Notes: generated from the sequence alone by a model not told the origin. Shown: positions 25,161 to 33,693, numbered from the stretch's first letter. The stretch is 48,189 bases of DNA from Nocardia asiatica NBRC 100129 (GCF_000308415.1 NZ_BAFS01000277.1:1-48189), one strand, 5' to 3'. Made by a program: numbers and translations.

Positions 25161-25256
25161 GTCTATCCACCGATGGGCAGGAGGCTGATGAGGGACCGAT
25201 TTCGATGCTTTCGGGGAACACCCGGCGGCGCCGCCGCAGGTACATAGGAGACGCAG

Positions 25257-26285
25257 ATGGCTGCTCGAATCGCCCAGACCACCGGGGCTGAGCACACGGC
25301 GCTTCTCGGGCTCGGCGTTTACCGCCCTGCTCGAGTGGTCACCAACGACGAGGTGGCAGGTCCGATCAACTCCAGCGACGAGTGGATCCGCACCAGGTCG
25401 GGCATCAGGACCCGGCGATTCGCCGACGAATCGGAAACGATTCAGAGCATGAGCGTCGCCGCCGCGCGCGGCGCGCTGGAGTCCTCGGGCATCGCGGTCG
25501 ACCAAGTCGATTGCGTGATCGTTGCTACCTCGACCCATCTGCTGCTGACACCGGCCGCCGCCCCGCGCATCGCCACCGAACTCGGCATGAACGGCGCCGC
25601 CGCCTTCGACGTCTCGGCCGGTTGCGCGGGCTTCTGCCACTCCATCGCGCTGGCGTCGGACCTGGTCCGGGCCGGTACCGCCGCACATGTGCTCGTGATC
25701 GGCGTGGAGAAGCTCACGAACACGGTGAACCCGACCGACCGCTCCACCGCCTTCCTCTTCGCCGACGGCGCGGGCGCGGTGATCGTCGGCCCCGCCGACG
25801 AGCCGGGCATCGGCCCCACCGTGTGGGGCTCGGACGGCACCCAGCACCACGCCATCCGGCAGGACAAGGACTGGATGGAGTACTTCCACGAGATCGACGA
25901 GAAGGGCCTGGACGCGGTGCGGCCCTATCTGGCCATGGAAGGCACCGCGGTGTTCCGGTGGGCCGCGCACTCGCTGGAGAAGGTGTGCCGCGACGCCATC
26001 GACCGTGCGGGCCTGTCCCCCGAGGACCTGGACGCGATGATCCCGCACCAGGCCAACGGCCGGATCATCGAGATCATGGCCCGGGTGCTGAAGCTGCCCG
26101 AGCACTGCGCGCTGGCCAACGACATCGAGGAGGCGGGTAACACCTCGGCCGCCTCGATCCCGCTGGCCATGGAGGCGCTGCTGCGCAAGGGTGAGTCGAA
26201 GCCGGGGGACACGGCGCTGCTCATCGCGTTCGGCGCAGGGCTCTCCTACGCGGCGCAGGTCGTGACCCTGCCCGACTGGAAGTAA
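25257..26285 (+). CDS. fabH: Beta-ketoacyl-ACP synthase III
   Basis: The 342-residue thiolase-fold enzyme has the KAS III Cys-His-Asn triad: Cys123 in FDVSAGCAGF, His264 in MIPHQANGRI and Asn295 in EEAGNTSAASIP. GAGLSYAAQVV ends the protein. KAS III condenses an acyl-CoA with malonyl-ACP to begin fatty acid or polyketide chains. The gene stands alone without fabD, acpP or fabG nearby, so it could start housekeeping synthesis or feed a special lipid. ATG 25257 has AGGAGA upstream. Confidence 0.93.
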   Translation: MAARIAQTTGAEHTALLGLGVYRPARVVTNDEVAGPINSSDEWIRTRSGIRTRRFADESETIQSMSVAAARGALESSGIAVDQVDCVIVATSTHLLLTPAAAPRIATELGMNGAAAFDVSAGCAGFCHSIALASDLVRAGTAAHVLVIGVEKLTNTVNPTDRSTAFLFADGAGAVIVGPADEPGIGPTVWGSDGTQHHAIRQDKDWMEYFHEIDEKGLDAVRPYLAMEGTAVFRWAAHSLEKVCRDAIDRAGLSPEDLDAMIPHQANGRIIEIMARVLKLPEHCALANDIEEAGNTSAASIPLAMEALLRKGESKPGDTALLIAFGAGLSYAAQVVTLPDWK

Positions 26286-26297
26286 CACCGCATTCGC

Positions 26298-26354
26298 CGA
26301 TGCTCGCCGCGGCGCCGGTCACGGTCCACCGTGACGCTGCCGCGGCGAGCATCG
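26298..26354. terminator. Long nested hairpin between convergent genes
   Basis: A perfect 16-bp outer stem (26298-26313 with 26339-26354) encloses an inner 8-bp stem (26318-26325 with 26328-26335). It starts 13 bases after the KAS III stop and ends 42 bases from the SRPBCC stop. It should end transcription in both directions. Confidence 0.75.
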
Positions 26355-26395
26355 CGTGACTTGTGCGTCGCGGCGAACGGGTCGCCGCGCGGCGC

Positions 26396-26851
26396 TCAGG
26401 CGCCCGCCTCGACCGCTTTCTTGATCTTGCCCAGCGTCTCGTTCATGCCGCGCACCAGCGCCTCCTCGAACGACGCCTCGCCGCCGAGCACGGCGTCGAT
26501 CGCCTTCCGGGAGAACCAGCTGGTGCCGTTGGGCACGTCGCGCCGCTCGATCAGTCGCGTGCCGGACTCGGTCGGTTCCAGGGTGTAGCTCCATACCGTC
26601 CGGTTCTCGTTGATCCGGAAGGCGAATGCCCGGTTGGGCTCGACCCGCACGATGCGCCCGGTGGTCGGCCAGTACTTCTTGCCGTCCCGGTTGAAGTTGA
26701 TCGTCCAGGTGCCCGCCTTCAGCGCGCCCAGCGCCGTCATGCGCACGCACTGCGGGCTGAACTCCGGCATCCGCTTCAGATCGGCGACCACCGCCCACAC
26801 CCGCTCCGGGGGCGCGGCGATGTCGATGGTGGCTTCGAGATTTTTCGGCAA
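26396..26851 (-). CDS. SRPBCC-family (START-like/polyketide cyclase) protein
   Basis: The likely start is TTG 26851, because GGAGG lies 5 bases upstream; it gives 151 residues beginning LPKNLEATIDIAAPPERVWAVVADL, the typical SRPBCC opening. An upstream ATG (26920) in frame would add 23 residues of no family character. The domain is a helix-grip fold forming a hydrophobic ligand pocket. Later family segments are TGRIVRVEPNRAFAF, TRLIERRDV and the C-terminal helix EEALVRGMNETLGKIKKAVE. It may bind or process a lipid or polyketide; there is no evidence of which. It converges on the KAS III gene. Confidence 0.88.
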   Translation of the reverse strand: MPKNLEATIDIAAPPERVWAVVADLKRMPEFSPQCVRMTALGALKAGTWTINFNRDGKKYWPTTGRIVRVEPNRAFAFRINENRTVWSYTLEPTESGTRLIERRDVPNGTSWFSRKAIDAVLGGEASFEEALVRGMNETLGKIKKAVEAGA

Positions 26852-27057
26852 CGCTGCCTCCGGGATACGAGCGACGGACCGATGGCCGGTTGTCCGAACG
26901 CGTGTGGACGATGCGCGCACATTTTAGACGGGACGACAGTTGCGTCACATTTTCGCTACCGCCGCACCCGCCGCTGTAATGCGCGGCGCACAATCGCAGA
27001 TAGATCAAGCACAGACACTGCCTCCAACTTTCGGCGTCCAACGTGAGGTGATCGGCC

Positions 27058-27255
27058 GTGAAACTGCGCTCCTTGCTGCATCGGCGACCCGCGGACCGGG
27101 TTCCGCTACTGCCCGCCATCGAGCCCGAGGACGGGCGAAGATTCCGCGGCACGACGGCATTGCCGCGCACCGCCCGCGCGGCCGCGCGGGAAGAACGGCT
27201 GGAGCGCCTGCTCACTCCGCGTGAGTTCGATCTCGTCCGGCGTCATCGGCTCTGA
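27058..27255 (+). CDS. Small basic hypothetical protein
   Basis: The GTG at 27058 opens 65 codons (MKLRSLLHRRPADRVPLLPAIEPEDGRRF...). The protein is basic and soluble, with a predicted C-terminal helix (ARAAREERLERLLTPREFDLV). It lies 53 bases before the receiver-flavoprotein gene on the same strand and might be the operon's first gene. There is only a modest GAGG upstream. I do not recognise the family, and the call rests on frame, position and codon use. Confidence 0.45.
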   Translation: MKLRSLLHRRPADRVPLLPAIEPEDGRRFRGTTALPRTARAAAREERLERLLTPREFDLVRRHRL

Positions 27256-27308
27256 GCCCTCGGCGAACGCCCACGACAGACCGCACCGACAGGCTCCATA
27301 CTCGTCAG

Positions 27309-28976
27309 GTGAGTTCACCCGCTGCCACCAAACCGGCCATCCTGAGCGTCGACGACGATCCAGGCGTTTCCCGTGCGGTCGTGCGCGACCTGCGCCGCCG
27401 TTACGGCGCCGATTACCGGATTCTGCGCGCGGAGTCGGGTGCGCAGGCGCTGGAGGCGCTGCGTGAGATGAAGCTGCGCGGCCAGCCGGTCGCGGTGTTG
27501 ATCGCCGACTATCGGATGCCGGGCATGGACGGCATCGAATTCTTGGAGCAGGCGATGGACCTGCACCCCTACGCGCGCCGCGTGCTGCTGACCGCCTATG
27601 CCGACACGAACGCGGCGATCGACGCGATCAACGTCGTCGACCTGGACCATTACCTGCTCAAGCCGTGGGATCCGCCCGAGGAGAAGCTCTACCCGGTGCT
27701 GGACGGGCTGCTGGAGGCCTGGCGCGGCAGCGAGCATCGGCCGGTCACCGAGACCAAGGTGGTCGGCAATCGCTGGTCGCCGCGGTCCTCGCAGGTCCGT
27801 GAATTCCTCGCGCGCAACCAGCTGCCCTACCGGTGGTACCTGGCCGACGAGCCCGAGGGCGCGCGCCTGCTGGAGGCCGCGGGAGCCGACCCGGAGCGAT
27901 GCCCGGTGGTGATCACCTCGGCGGGCGAGGCGCTGGTGCAGCCCTCCGACAGCGAACTGGCCCAGAACGTCGGCCTGACCGTCGCTCCGGCCGGGGAGTT
28001 CTACGACTTGATCGTGGTCGGCGGCGGTCCCGCCGGTCTGGGCGCGGCGGTCTACGGGGCGTCCGAGGGACTGCGCACCGTGCTCGTGGAACGCACCGCG
28101 ACCGGCGGGCAGGCCGGGCAGAGCTCGCGCATCGAGAACTACCTCGGCTTCCCCGACGGCCTGTCCGGCGCCCAACTCGCCGATCGGGCGCGGCGGCAGG
28201 CCGCGAAATTCGGCGCCGAGGTGGTCACCACGCGCGAGGTGGTGGCGCTGGAGGTGCACGGGTCCGCGCGCACCGTGCGGTTCGCCGACGGCGGCAGCCT
28301 GTGCGCGCACACCGTGATCATCGCGACCGGCGTCGACTATCGCCGGCACCCGGCGCCGGGCGTCGACGACTTCACCGGGCGCGGCGTCTACTACGGCTCG
28401 GCCATGACCGAGGCGTCCGAATGCGCCGATCACGAGGTCTACATCGTGGGTGGCGCGAACTCGGCGGGACAGGCCGCGGTGTTCCTGTCCCGCAACGCGC
28501 GCACCGTGCACCTGCTGGTCCGGGCGGATTCGCTGGAGCAGTCCATGTCGCACTACCTGATCCAGCAGATCGCGCAGATCGCCAACATCGAGGTGCACAC
28601 CAACACCGAGGTGGTCGCCGCCGACGGCGACGATCACCTGCGGCAGATCGTGCTGCGCGACAACCGGACCGGCGCCGAGGAGAAGGCCGACGCGGAGCGG
28701 TTGTTCCTGTTCATCGGCGCCGCGCCGCAGACGGAATGGCTCGACGGCGTCGTCACGCGCGACGACGCGGGGTACGTGCTCGCCGGGCCGGACCTGATGG
28801 TCGACGGCGCCCGGCCCGCGGGCTGGGAGCTGTCGCGGCCACCGCACCATCTGGAGACGAGCGTGCCCGGGGTGTTCGTGGCGGGCGACGTGCACGCCGA
28901 GTCGGCCAAGCGCGTCGCCTCCGCCGTCGGAGAAGGCGCGATGGCCGTCATGCTCGTCCACCGTTATCTCGCCTGA
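27309..28976 (+). CDS. Response regulator receiver fused to cysteine-less thioredoxin-reductase-like flavoprotein
   Basis: The 555 residues contain three parts. Residues 10-125 are a receiver domain with acidic pocket Asp15-17, phospho-acceptor Asp67 (LIADYRMPGMDG), Thr95 and Lys118 (LLKPWD). Residues 150-225 look like a glutaredoxin fold, but the usual CPxC is SPRS (157-160). Residues 232-555 are a low-molecular-weight thioredoxin-reductase-type module with GGGPAGLGAA (FAD), VGGANSAGQAA (NADPH) and GVFVAGDVHAES; the expected CxxC before the NADPH motif is GSAM (363-366). So FAD/NADPH binding is predicted, but neither disulfide-forming pair is present. The kinase gene follows after 13 bases. 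GTG 27309 is the start. Confidence 0.92.
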   Translation: MSSPAATKPAILSVDDDPGVSRAVVRDLRRRYGADYRILRAESGAQALEALREMKLRGQPVAVLIADYRMPGMDGIEFLEQAMDLHPYARRVLLTAYADTNAAIDAINVVDLDHYLLKPWDPPEEKLYPVLDGLLEAWRGSEHRPVTETKVVGNRWSPRSSQVREFLARNQLPYRWYLADEPEGARLLEAAGADPERCPVVITSAGEALVQPSDSELAQNVGLTVAPAGEFYDLIVVGGGPAGLGAAVYGASEGLRTVLVERTATGGQAGQSSRIENYLGFPDGLSGAQLADRARRQAAKFGAEVVTTREVVALEVHGSARTVRFADGGSLCAHTVIIATGVDYRRHPAPGVDDFTGRGVYYGSAMTEASECADHEVYIVGGANSAGQAAVFLSRNARTVHLLVRADSLEQSMSHYLIQQIAQIANIEVHTNTEVVAADGDDHLRQIVLRDNRTGAEEKADAERLFLFIGAAPQTEWLDGVVTRDDAGYVLAGPDLMVDGARPAGWELSRPPHHLETSVPGVFVAGDVHAESAKRVASAVGEGAMAVMLVHRYLA

Positions 28977-28989
28977 CCAGGAGGCCGCA

Positions 28990-30492
28990 ATGACTTCGAA
29001 CCAGACCGCGGACCGCAGCAGCAGGCTGGTGTGCGACCCCGCCGAGCTGCGCACCCTGTTCCTGTTCGAGAAGCTGAACGACGAGCAGCTGCAATGGCTG
29101 TGCGCAGACGGCCGGATCGAGACCATCGAACCCGGTCTCGTCTTCCGCGAGGGCGACCCGGCCACCTGCTTCTACGTGCTGATGGACGGCGAGGTGGTGC
29201 TCACCAAGCAGTCCGCGGGCACCGAGATCGAGCTGGTCCGCACCGAGCACCACGGCTCCTACGCGGGCGCCTGGATGTCCTACATCGGCGACAAGGTCGA
29301 GCAGACCTACAGCGGCTCGATGTACGTGACGCGGCCGTCGCGGTTCTACGTCCTGGACGCCGAGGTCTTCGCCCGGATGATGCACGAGTGGTTCCCGATG
29401 GCCGTGCACCTGCTCGAGGGCGTGTTCTTCGGCAACCGCAACACCAACGCGCGCATCGGTGAGCGCGAACGGCTGCTCGCGCTCGGTTCGCTGTCGGCGG
29501 GCCTCACCCACGAACTGAACAATCCGGCCGCCGCCGCGGTGCGCGCCACCGCCGGCTTGCGCGAACGGGTCGCGGGCATGCGGCACAAGCTCGCGATGAT
29601 GGCGGAGGGCAAGTTCGATCCGTCGTCGCTGGGCGCGCTGGTGCGCCTGCAGGAGGAGGCGGCCGCCCAGGTCGCGAAGGCGCCGGAACTCTCGCCGATG
29701 GAGGCCGCCGACCGCGAGGACCTGCTCGGGGAATGGCTGGAGGAGCACGGCGTCGCCGACGCCTGGAACCTCGCGCCGAACTTCGTGCAGGCCGGTTTCG
29801 ACACCGACTGGCTGGAACGGGTGGCCGCCACCCTGGAGGGCGCACCGGAGCAGGTCTTCCAGGGCGCCGTCCGCTGGCTGAACTACACCATCGAGACCGA
29901 ACTGCTGATGAACGAGATCGGCGACTCGACCACCCGCATCTCCTCGCTGGTCGGCGCCGCGAAGCAGTACTCGCAGATGGACCGGGCGCCGTTCCAGGTG
30001 GTCGACATCCACGAACTGCTCGACAGCACGCTGGTGATGCTCAGCCGCAAGATCGGCGACGAGGTGCGCGTGGTGAAGGAGTACGACCGCACCTTGCCGC
30101 AGGTGCCGTGCTACGCCGCCGAACTCAACCAGGTGTGGACCAACCTGATCGACAACGCGGTGTACGCGATGAACGGCGCGGGCACCTTGAGCATCCGCAC
30201 CAGACTCGAGAAAGACTGCGCCGTCGTCGAGATCGGCGACACCGGACCCGGCATCGCGCCGGAGGCGCGCAACCGGATCTTCGAACCGTTCTTCACCACC
30301 AAACCGATGGGCGAGGGCACCGGCCTCGGGCTGGACATCTCGTTCCGCATCGTGGTCAACAAGCACAACGGCGACATCCGGGTGGACTCCGAGCCGGGCG
30401 ACACCAGGTTCACCGTCTGGTTGCCGCTGCACCGCCCCGAACAGGAGCAGATCGACGGCGGCACTCCCGCGAACACGGAAGGACAGTCATGA
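28990..30492 (+). CDS. Histidine kinase with N-terminal cyclic-nucleotide-binding-type domain
   Basis: The 500-residue soluble kinase has an N-terminal cNMP-binding-like jelly roll (about residues 15-150: LFEKLNDEQLQWLCADGRIETIEPGLVFREGDPATCFYVLMDGEV). Then comes an H-box with His174 in GLTHELNNPA, a helical insert, and an HATPase domain: N-box ELNQVWTNLIDNAVYAM, G1 DTGPGIAPE, FEPFFTTKP and G2 GEGTGLGLDISF. There is no transmembrane segment, so the signal is internal: a nucleotide, a redox ligand or a protein. It overlaps the next gene by ATGA and follows the receiver-flavoprotein by 13 bases, so the three form one operon; the receiver is its likely partner. Confidence 0.95.
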   Translation: MTSNQTADRSSRLVCDPAELRTLFLFEKLNDEQLQWLCADGRIETIEPGLVFREGDPATCFYVLMDGEVVLTKQSAGTEIELVRTEHHGSYAGAWMSYIGDKVEQTYSGSMYVTRPSRFYVLDAEVFARMMHEWFPMAVHLLEGVFFGNRNTNARIGERERLLALGSLSAGLTHELNNPAAAAVRATAGLRERVAGMRHKLAMMAEGKFDPSSLGALVRLQEEAAAQVAKAPELSPMEAADREDLLGEWLEEHGVADAWNLAPNFVQAGFDTDWLERVAATLEGAPEQVFQGAVRWLNYTIETELLMNEIGDSTTRISSLVGAAKQYSQMDRAPFQVVDIHELLDSTLVMLSRKIGDEVRVVKEYDRTLPQVPCYAAELNQVWTNLIDNAVYAMNGAGTLSIRTRLEKDCAVVEIGDTGPGIAPEARNRIFEPFFTTKPMGEGTGLGLDISFRIVVNKHNGDIRVDSEPGDTRFTVWLPLHRPEQEQIDGGTPANTEGQS

Positions 30493-30842
30493 CCGAGAAC
30501 CTCGCGGGCATCGATCCCGCCGTACCGCCCAGCGGCCCCGGTTGCGCGGAGTGCGAGCAGAACTCCGGTTGGTGGGTGCATCTGCGGCGCTGCGCCCAAT
30601 GCGGGCATGTCGGCTGCTGCGACACCTCCCCCGCGCAGCACGCGACCGGGCACGCCAAGAGCACCGGTCACCCGTTCATCCAGAGTTTCGAGCCGGGCGA
30701 GGACTGGTACTACAACTTCGACACCGGGGAGATGTACACCGAGGGGCCGGAGTTGGCTCCACCGCACAGTCATCCGGCTGATCAGGGCGTGCCCGGCCCG
30801 CGCGGACGCGTTCCCGCGGATTGGCGGGCACACATCCACTGA
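30489..30842 (+). CDS. ZnF-UBP (ubiquitin-hydrolase-type zinc finger) protein
   Basis: The 117-residue protein is almost entirely a ZnF-UBP domain: Cys19/Cys22 (CAEC), Cys35/Cys38 (CAQC), Cys43 or Cys44, and His51, His55, His61 (SPAQHATGHAKSTGHPF), followed by WYYNFDTGEMY. In eukaryotes this fold grips the free C-terminal Gly-Gly of ubiquitin. Actinobacteria lack ubiquitin, so the ligand here is unknown. The ATG overlaps the kinase stop by four bases (ATGA), so the three genes are coupled. An in-frame extension upstream is antisense-free but overlaps the kinase and is a shadow. Confidence 0.92.
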   Translation: MTENLAGIDPAVPPSGPGCAECEQNSGWWVHLRRCAQCGHVGCCDTSPAQHATGHAKSTGHPFIQSFEPGEDWYYNFDTGEMYTEGPELAPPHSHPADQGVPGPRGRVPADWRAHIH

Positions 30843-30913
30843 TCCCCTCGCAACCGGTACGCTGCTGCGAACGCCGGGGACTCCGGCGTCACGATCCACC
30901 CGGGAAGCACGGT

Positions 30914-31351
30914 ATGAAACGAATTTCCGCCATCGTCCTGGCCGTCGGGACGGTGGGTTTCCTGCTGGCAGGCTGCGGCGGAGCGGACGAGTCCACCGAC
31001 GCGAACGGTTTGCGCAAGGGCTCCGCGAGCGCGACCACGTCCGCCTCGGCCGCGCGCACCACCGCTCCCGGCACGGCGACGCCGGACACCCCGGCAGACA
31101 CGGACGCGCCGGTCACGACGAGACGCGGCGACGCCGCGCTCGGCCCGGCGTCCAGCACCACCTGCGGCGAGTTCCGGAAACTGGACACCGAGGGCGAGAA
31201 GGCGCTGATCGAGCAGATCCTCGCGGAGAACCCCGGCGGCCCGTTCGACGGCAGCCCGAACGTCGCGCTGGGCACCGCCAAACTGGTGTGCCTGTCGCCG
31301 AGCGTCGCCGACACCTCGGTCGCGGTCGCCGCCGGAATCGTGGAGAAGTAG
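30914..31351 (+). CDS. Lipoprotein with HdeA-like C-terminal domain
   Basis: ATG 30914 gives 145 residues. The signal peptide ends in a lipobox (FLLAGCGGA), so the protein should be lipid-anchored outside the membrane. A Ser/Thr/Ala/Pro-rich linker (about residues 35-75) leads to a small domain TTCGEFRKLDTEGEKALIEQIL...LVCLSPSVADTSV with a conserved Cys pair. That spacing resembles the HdeA-like acid-stress chaperone domain found in mycobacterial lipoproteins. The similarity is by eye. The gene stands between the ZnF-UBP gene and the Cdc48-like ATPase, all on the plus strand. Confidence 0.8.
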   Translation: MKRISAIVLAVGTVGFLLAGCGGADESTDANGLRKGSASATTSASAARTTAPGTATPDTPADTDAPVTTRRGDAALGPASSTTCGEFRKLDTEGEKALIEQILAENPGGPFDGSPNVALGTAKLVCLSPSVADTSVAVAAGIVEK

Positions 31352-31425
31352 CCGGCGAGCCTGTTCCACCGCCTCCGGAACGATGAACCGTGACCGATGG
31401 CGGGCCCGCGCGGCAGAATGGCACA

Positions 31426-33693
31426 GTGGCAGAACTGGCACTCACCGCCCGCTTGAATCCCTCGGCCGCCGACGCCCGGCGCGGGGTGGTGCGGCTGCAT
31501 CCGGAGGCGCTGACCGCGTTGGGCTTGCGGGAGTGGGACGGCATCATGCTGGTCGGCTCACGGCGCACGGCCGCGGTGGTCGGCGTGGCGCGCCAGGGCA
31601 CGCCCGCCGGGGTCGCCCTGCTCGATGACGTCACGCTGTCCAACGCCGGGTTGCGCGAAGACGCCACCGTGGTGATCTCCCCCGCGACGGTCTACGGCGC
31701 GAAACAGATCACGGTGAGCGGCTCGGTGCACGCCACCCGGACGATTCCGGCCGCGACCCTGCGGCAGGCGCTGCTCGGGAAGGTCGTCACGGTCGGCGAC
31801 GCGGTCTCGCTGTTGCCGCGCGACCTGGGCCCCGACATCAGCTCCACGGCGGCCACCCAGGCGCTGTCGCGCACCTTCGGCATCGCCTGGACCACGGAGT
31901 TGCTCACCGTCACCGGCACCGATCCGCGCGGGCCGGTGAGCGTGCAGCCGAACACCGCCGTCGTCTGGGGCGCGGGAGCGGTCGCCGCGCGCGACGCCGC
32001 CGATCTGGCCTCGGCCGGAACACCGATTCCGGTGGGCGAGGCTTCGCGCGGCGCCGTCGAAGCCGCCGTCTTCGACACGGCCGCGGGCACCAACGGCGCC
32101 ACGGTCGGCCGAATCGCGGCGAGCGGCGACGCCACCGCGCGCATCTCGGTCGAAGACCTGGCCGGCTCCCGTAGCCAGGCCGCGAAGCTCGCCGAGTGGC
32201 TCAGCTTGGCCTTGGACGAGCCCGAACTGCTGCGCACGCTCGGCGCGCGTCCGCACCTCGGCGTGCTGATCACCGGCCCGGCCGGGGTCGGCAAAGCGAC
32301 GCTGGCCCGCTCGGTCGCGGCGCCGCGGCGCGTGGTGGAGTTGGACGGCCCGACCATCGGCGCGGCCGAGAGCGGTGCGCGGCTGCGCGTGGTCGCCGAG
32401 GCGGTGGCCGACATCGGCTGCGGCAAGGGCGGCGTCCTGCTGATCAGCGACATCGACGCGCTGCTGCCCGCGGCCGCCGAGCCGGTCGCCACGCTCATCC
32501 TCGACCAGTTGCGCGCGGCGATCGCCGAGCCCGGCGTCGCGTTCCTCGCCACCACGGCGCATCCCGCCGGGATCGACCAGCGGCTGCGGGGACCTGACCT
32601 GTGCGATCGGGAACTCGCGCTGCCGCTGCCCTCCGCCGCGGTGCGCGCGGCCCTGCTGGAGCAGTTGCTGCGCCGGGTGCCGACCGCCGCGCTGGAACTC
32701 GACGAGATCGCCGCCCGCACGCCGGGATTCGTGGTGTCGGATCTGGCGGCGCTGTGCCGGGAGGCGGCGCTGCGCGCGGCGTCGCGGGCCAGGGAGCACG
32801 GTGAGCCCCAGCTCACCCAACCCGACCTGCTCGGCGCGCTCGAGGTGATCCGGCCGCTGTCGCGCTCGGGCATGGAGGAACTCGCCATCGGCAGCCTGGG
32901 CCTGGACGACGTCGGCGACATGACGGAGACCAAGCAGGCGCTGACCGAGGCGGTGCTGTGGCCGCTGCGCCACCCCGACTCCTTCGCCCGCCTCGGCATC
33001 GAGCCGCCGCGCGGAGTCCTGCTCTACGGCCCGCCGGGCTGCGGCAAGACCTTCCTGGTGCGAGCGCTGGCCGGCAGCGGCCAGCTCAGCGTGCACGCGG
33101 TCAAGGGCGCCGAACTGCTGGACCGGTGGGTCGGCTCGTCCGAGCGCGCGGTGCGCGAATTGTTCCAGCGGGCGCGCGATTCCGCGCCGTCGCTGATCTT
33201 CCTGGACGAGGTGGACGCGCTGGCCCCGCGCCGCGGCCAGAGCGCCGACGCCGGTGTCGCCGACCGGGTGGTCGCGGCACTGCTCACCGAACTCGACGGC
33301 GTGGAACCGCTGCGTGACGTGGTGGTGCTCGGCGCGACCAACCGGCCGGAGCTGATCGACCCGGCGCTGCTGCGGCCGGGCAGGCTGGAACGGCTGGTCT
33401 TCGTACCGCCGCCGGACGCCGCCGCTCGCCGGGAGATCTTGCGCACGGCGGGCCGCGCGGTGCCGCTGTCCGACGACGTCGATCTGGACGCGCTCGCCGA
33501 GGAACTGGACGGTTACTCCGCCGCCGACTGCGCGGCGCTGCTGCGCGAGTCCGCGCTCGCGGCGATGCGCCGGGACGTGCACGCGGCCGACGTCACCGCG
33601 GCCGACGTGCTGGCTGCCCGGGCGGTGGTGCGGCCCTCGCTGGACCCGTCGCAGATCGACACGTTGCGCCGGTACGCCGACAGTCGCGGCTAG
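31426..33693 (+). CDS. Cdc48/p97-like AAA ATPase with degenerate D1
   Basis: From GTG 31426 the protein has 755 residues (a start at 31390 would add 12). An N-terminal double-psi barrel (RGVVRLHPEALTALGLREWDGIML) resembles the Cdc48 N-domain. The first AAA module has a weakened Walker A (GPAGVGKA from residue 284, Ala for Ser/Thr) and Walker B (LLISDIDAL, Ile343 for the catalytic Glu). The second is intact: GPPGCGKT from 535, LIFLDEVDALAP with Glu595, and the second region of homology NRPELIDPALLRPGRL. It matches mycobacterial Rv0435c in type. The role is probably unfolding or remodelling of protein complexes; substrate and adaptor are unknown. Confidence 0.93.
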   Translation: MAELALTARLNPSAADARRGVVRLHPEALTALGLREWDGIMLVGSRRTAAVVGVARQGTPAGVALLDDVTLSNAGLREDATVVISPATVYGAKQITVSGSVHATRTIPAATLRQALLGKVVTVGDAVSLLPRDLGPDISSTAATQALSRTFGIAWTTELLTVTGTDPRGPVSVQPNTAVVWGAGAVAARDAADLASAGTPIPVGEASRGAVEAAVFDTAAGTNGATVGRIAASGDATARISVEDLAGSRSQAAKLAEWLSLALDEPELLRTLGARPHLGVLITGPAGVGKATLARSVAAPRRVVELDGPTIGAAESGARLRVVAEAVADIGCGKGGVLLISDIDALLPAAAEPVATLILDQLRAAIAEPGVAFLATTAHPAGIDQRLRGPDLCDRELALPLPSAAVRAALLEQLLRRVPTAALELDEIAARTPGFVVSDLAALCREAALRAASRAREHGEPQLTQPDLLGALEVIRPLSRSGMEELAIGSLGLDDVGDMTETKQALTEAVLWPLRHPDSFARLGIEPPRGVLLYGPPGCGKTFLVRALAGSGQLSVHAVKGAELLDRWVGSSERAVRELFQRARDSAPSLIFLDEVDALAPRRGQSADAGVADRVVAALLTELDGVEPLRDVVVLGATNRPELIDPALLRPGRLERLVFVPPPDAAARREILRTAGRAVPLSDDVDLDALAEELDGYSAADCAALLRESALAAMRRDVHAADVTAADVLAARAVVRPSLDPSQIDTLRRYADSRG

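Noticed and set aside
25053..25247. 64-codon plus-strand frame upstream of the KAS III gene
   Set aside because: It covers the divergent promoter region and palindrome, has no ribosome-binding site and no recognisable features.
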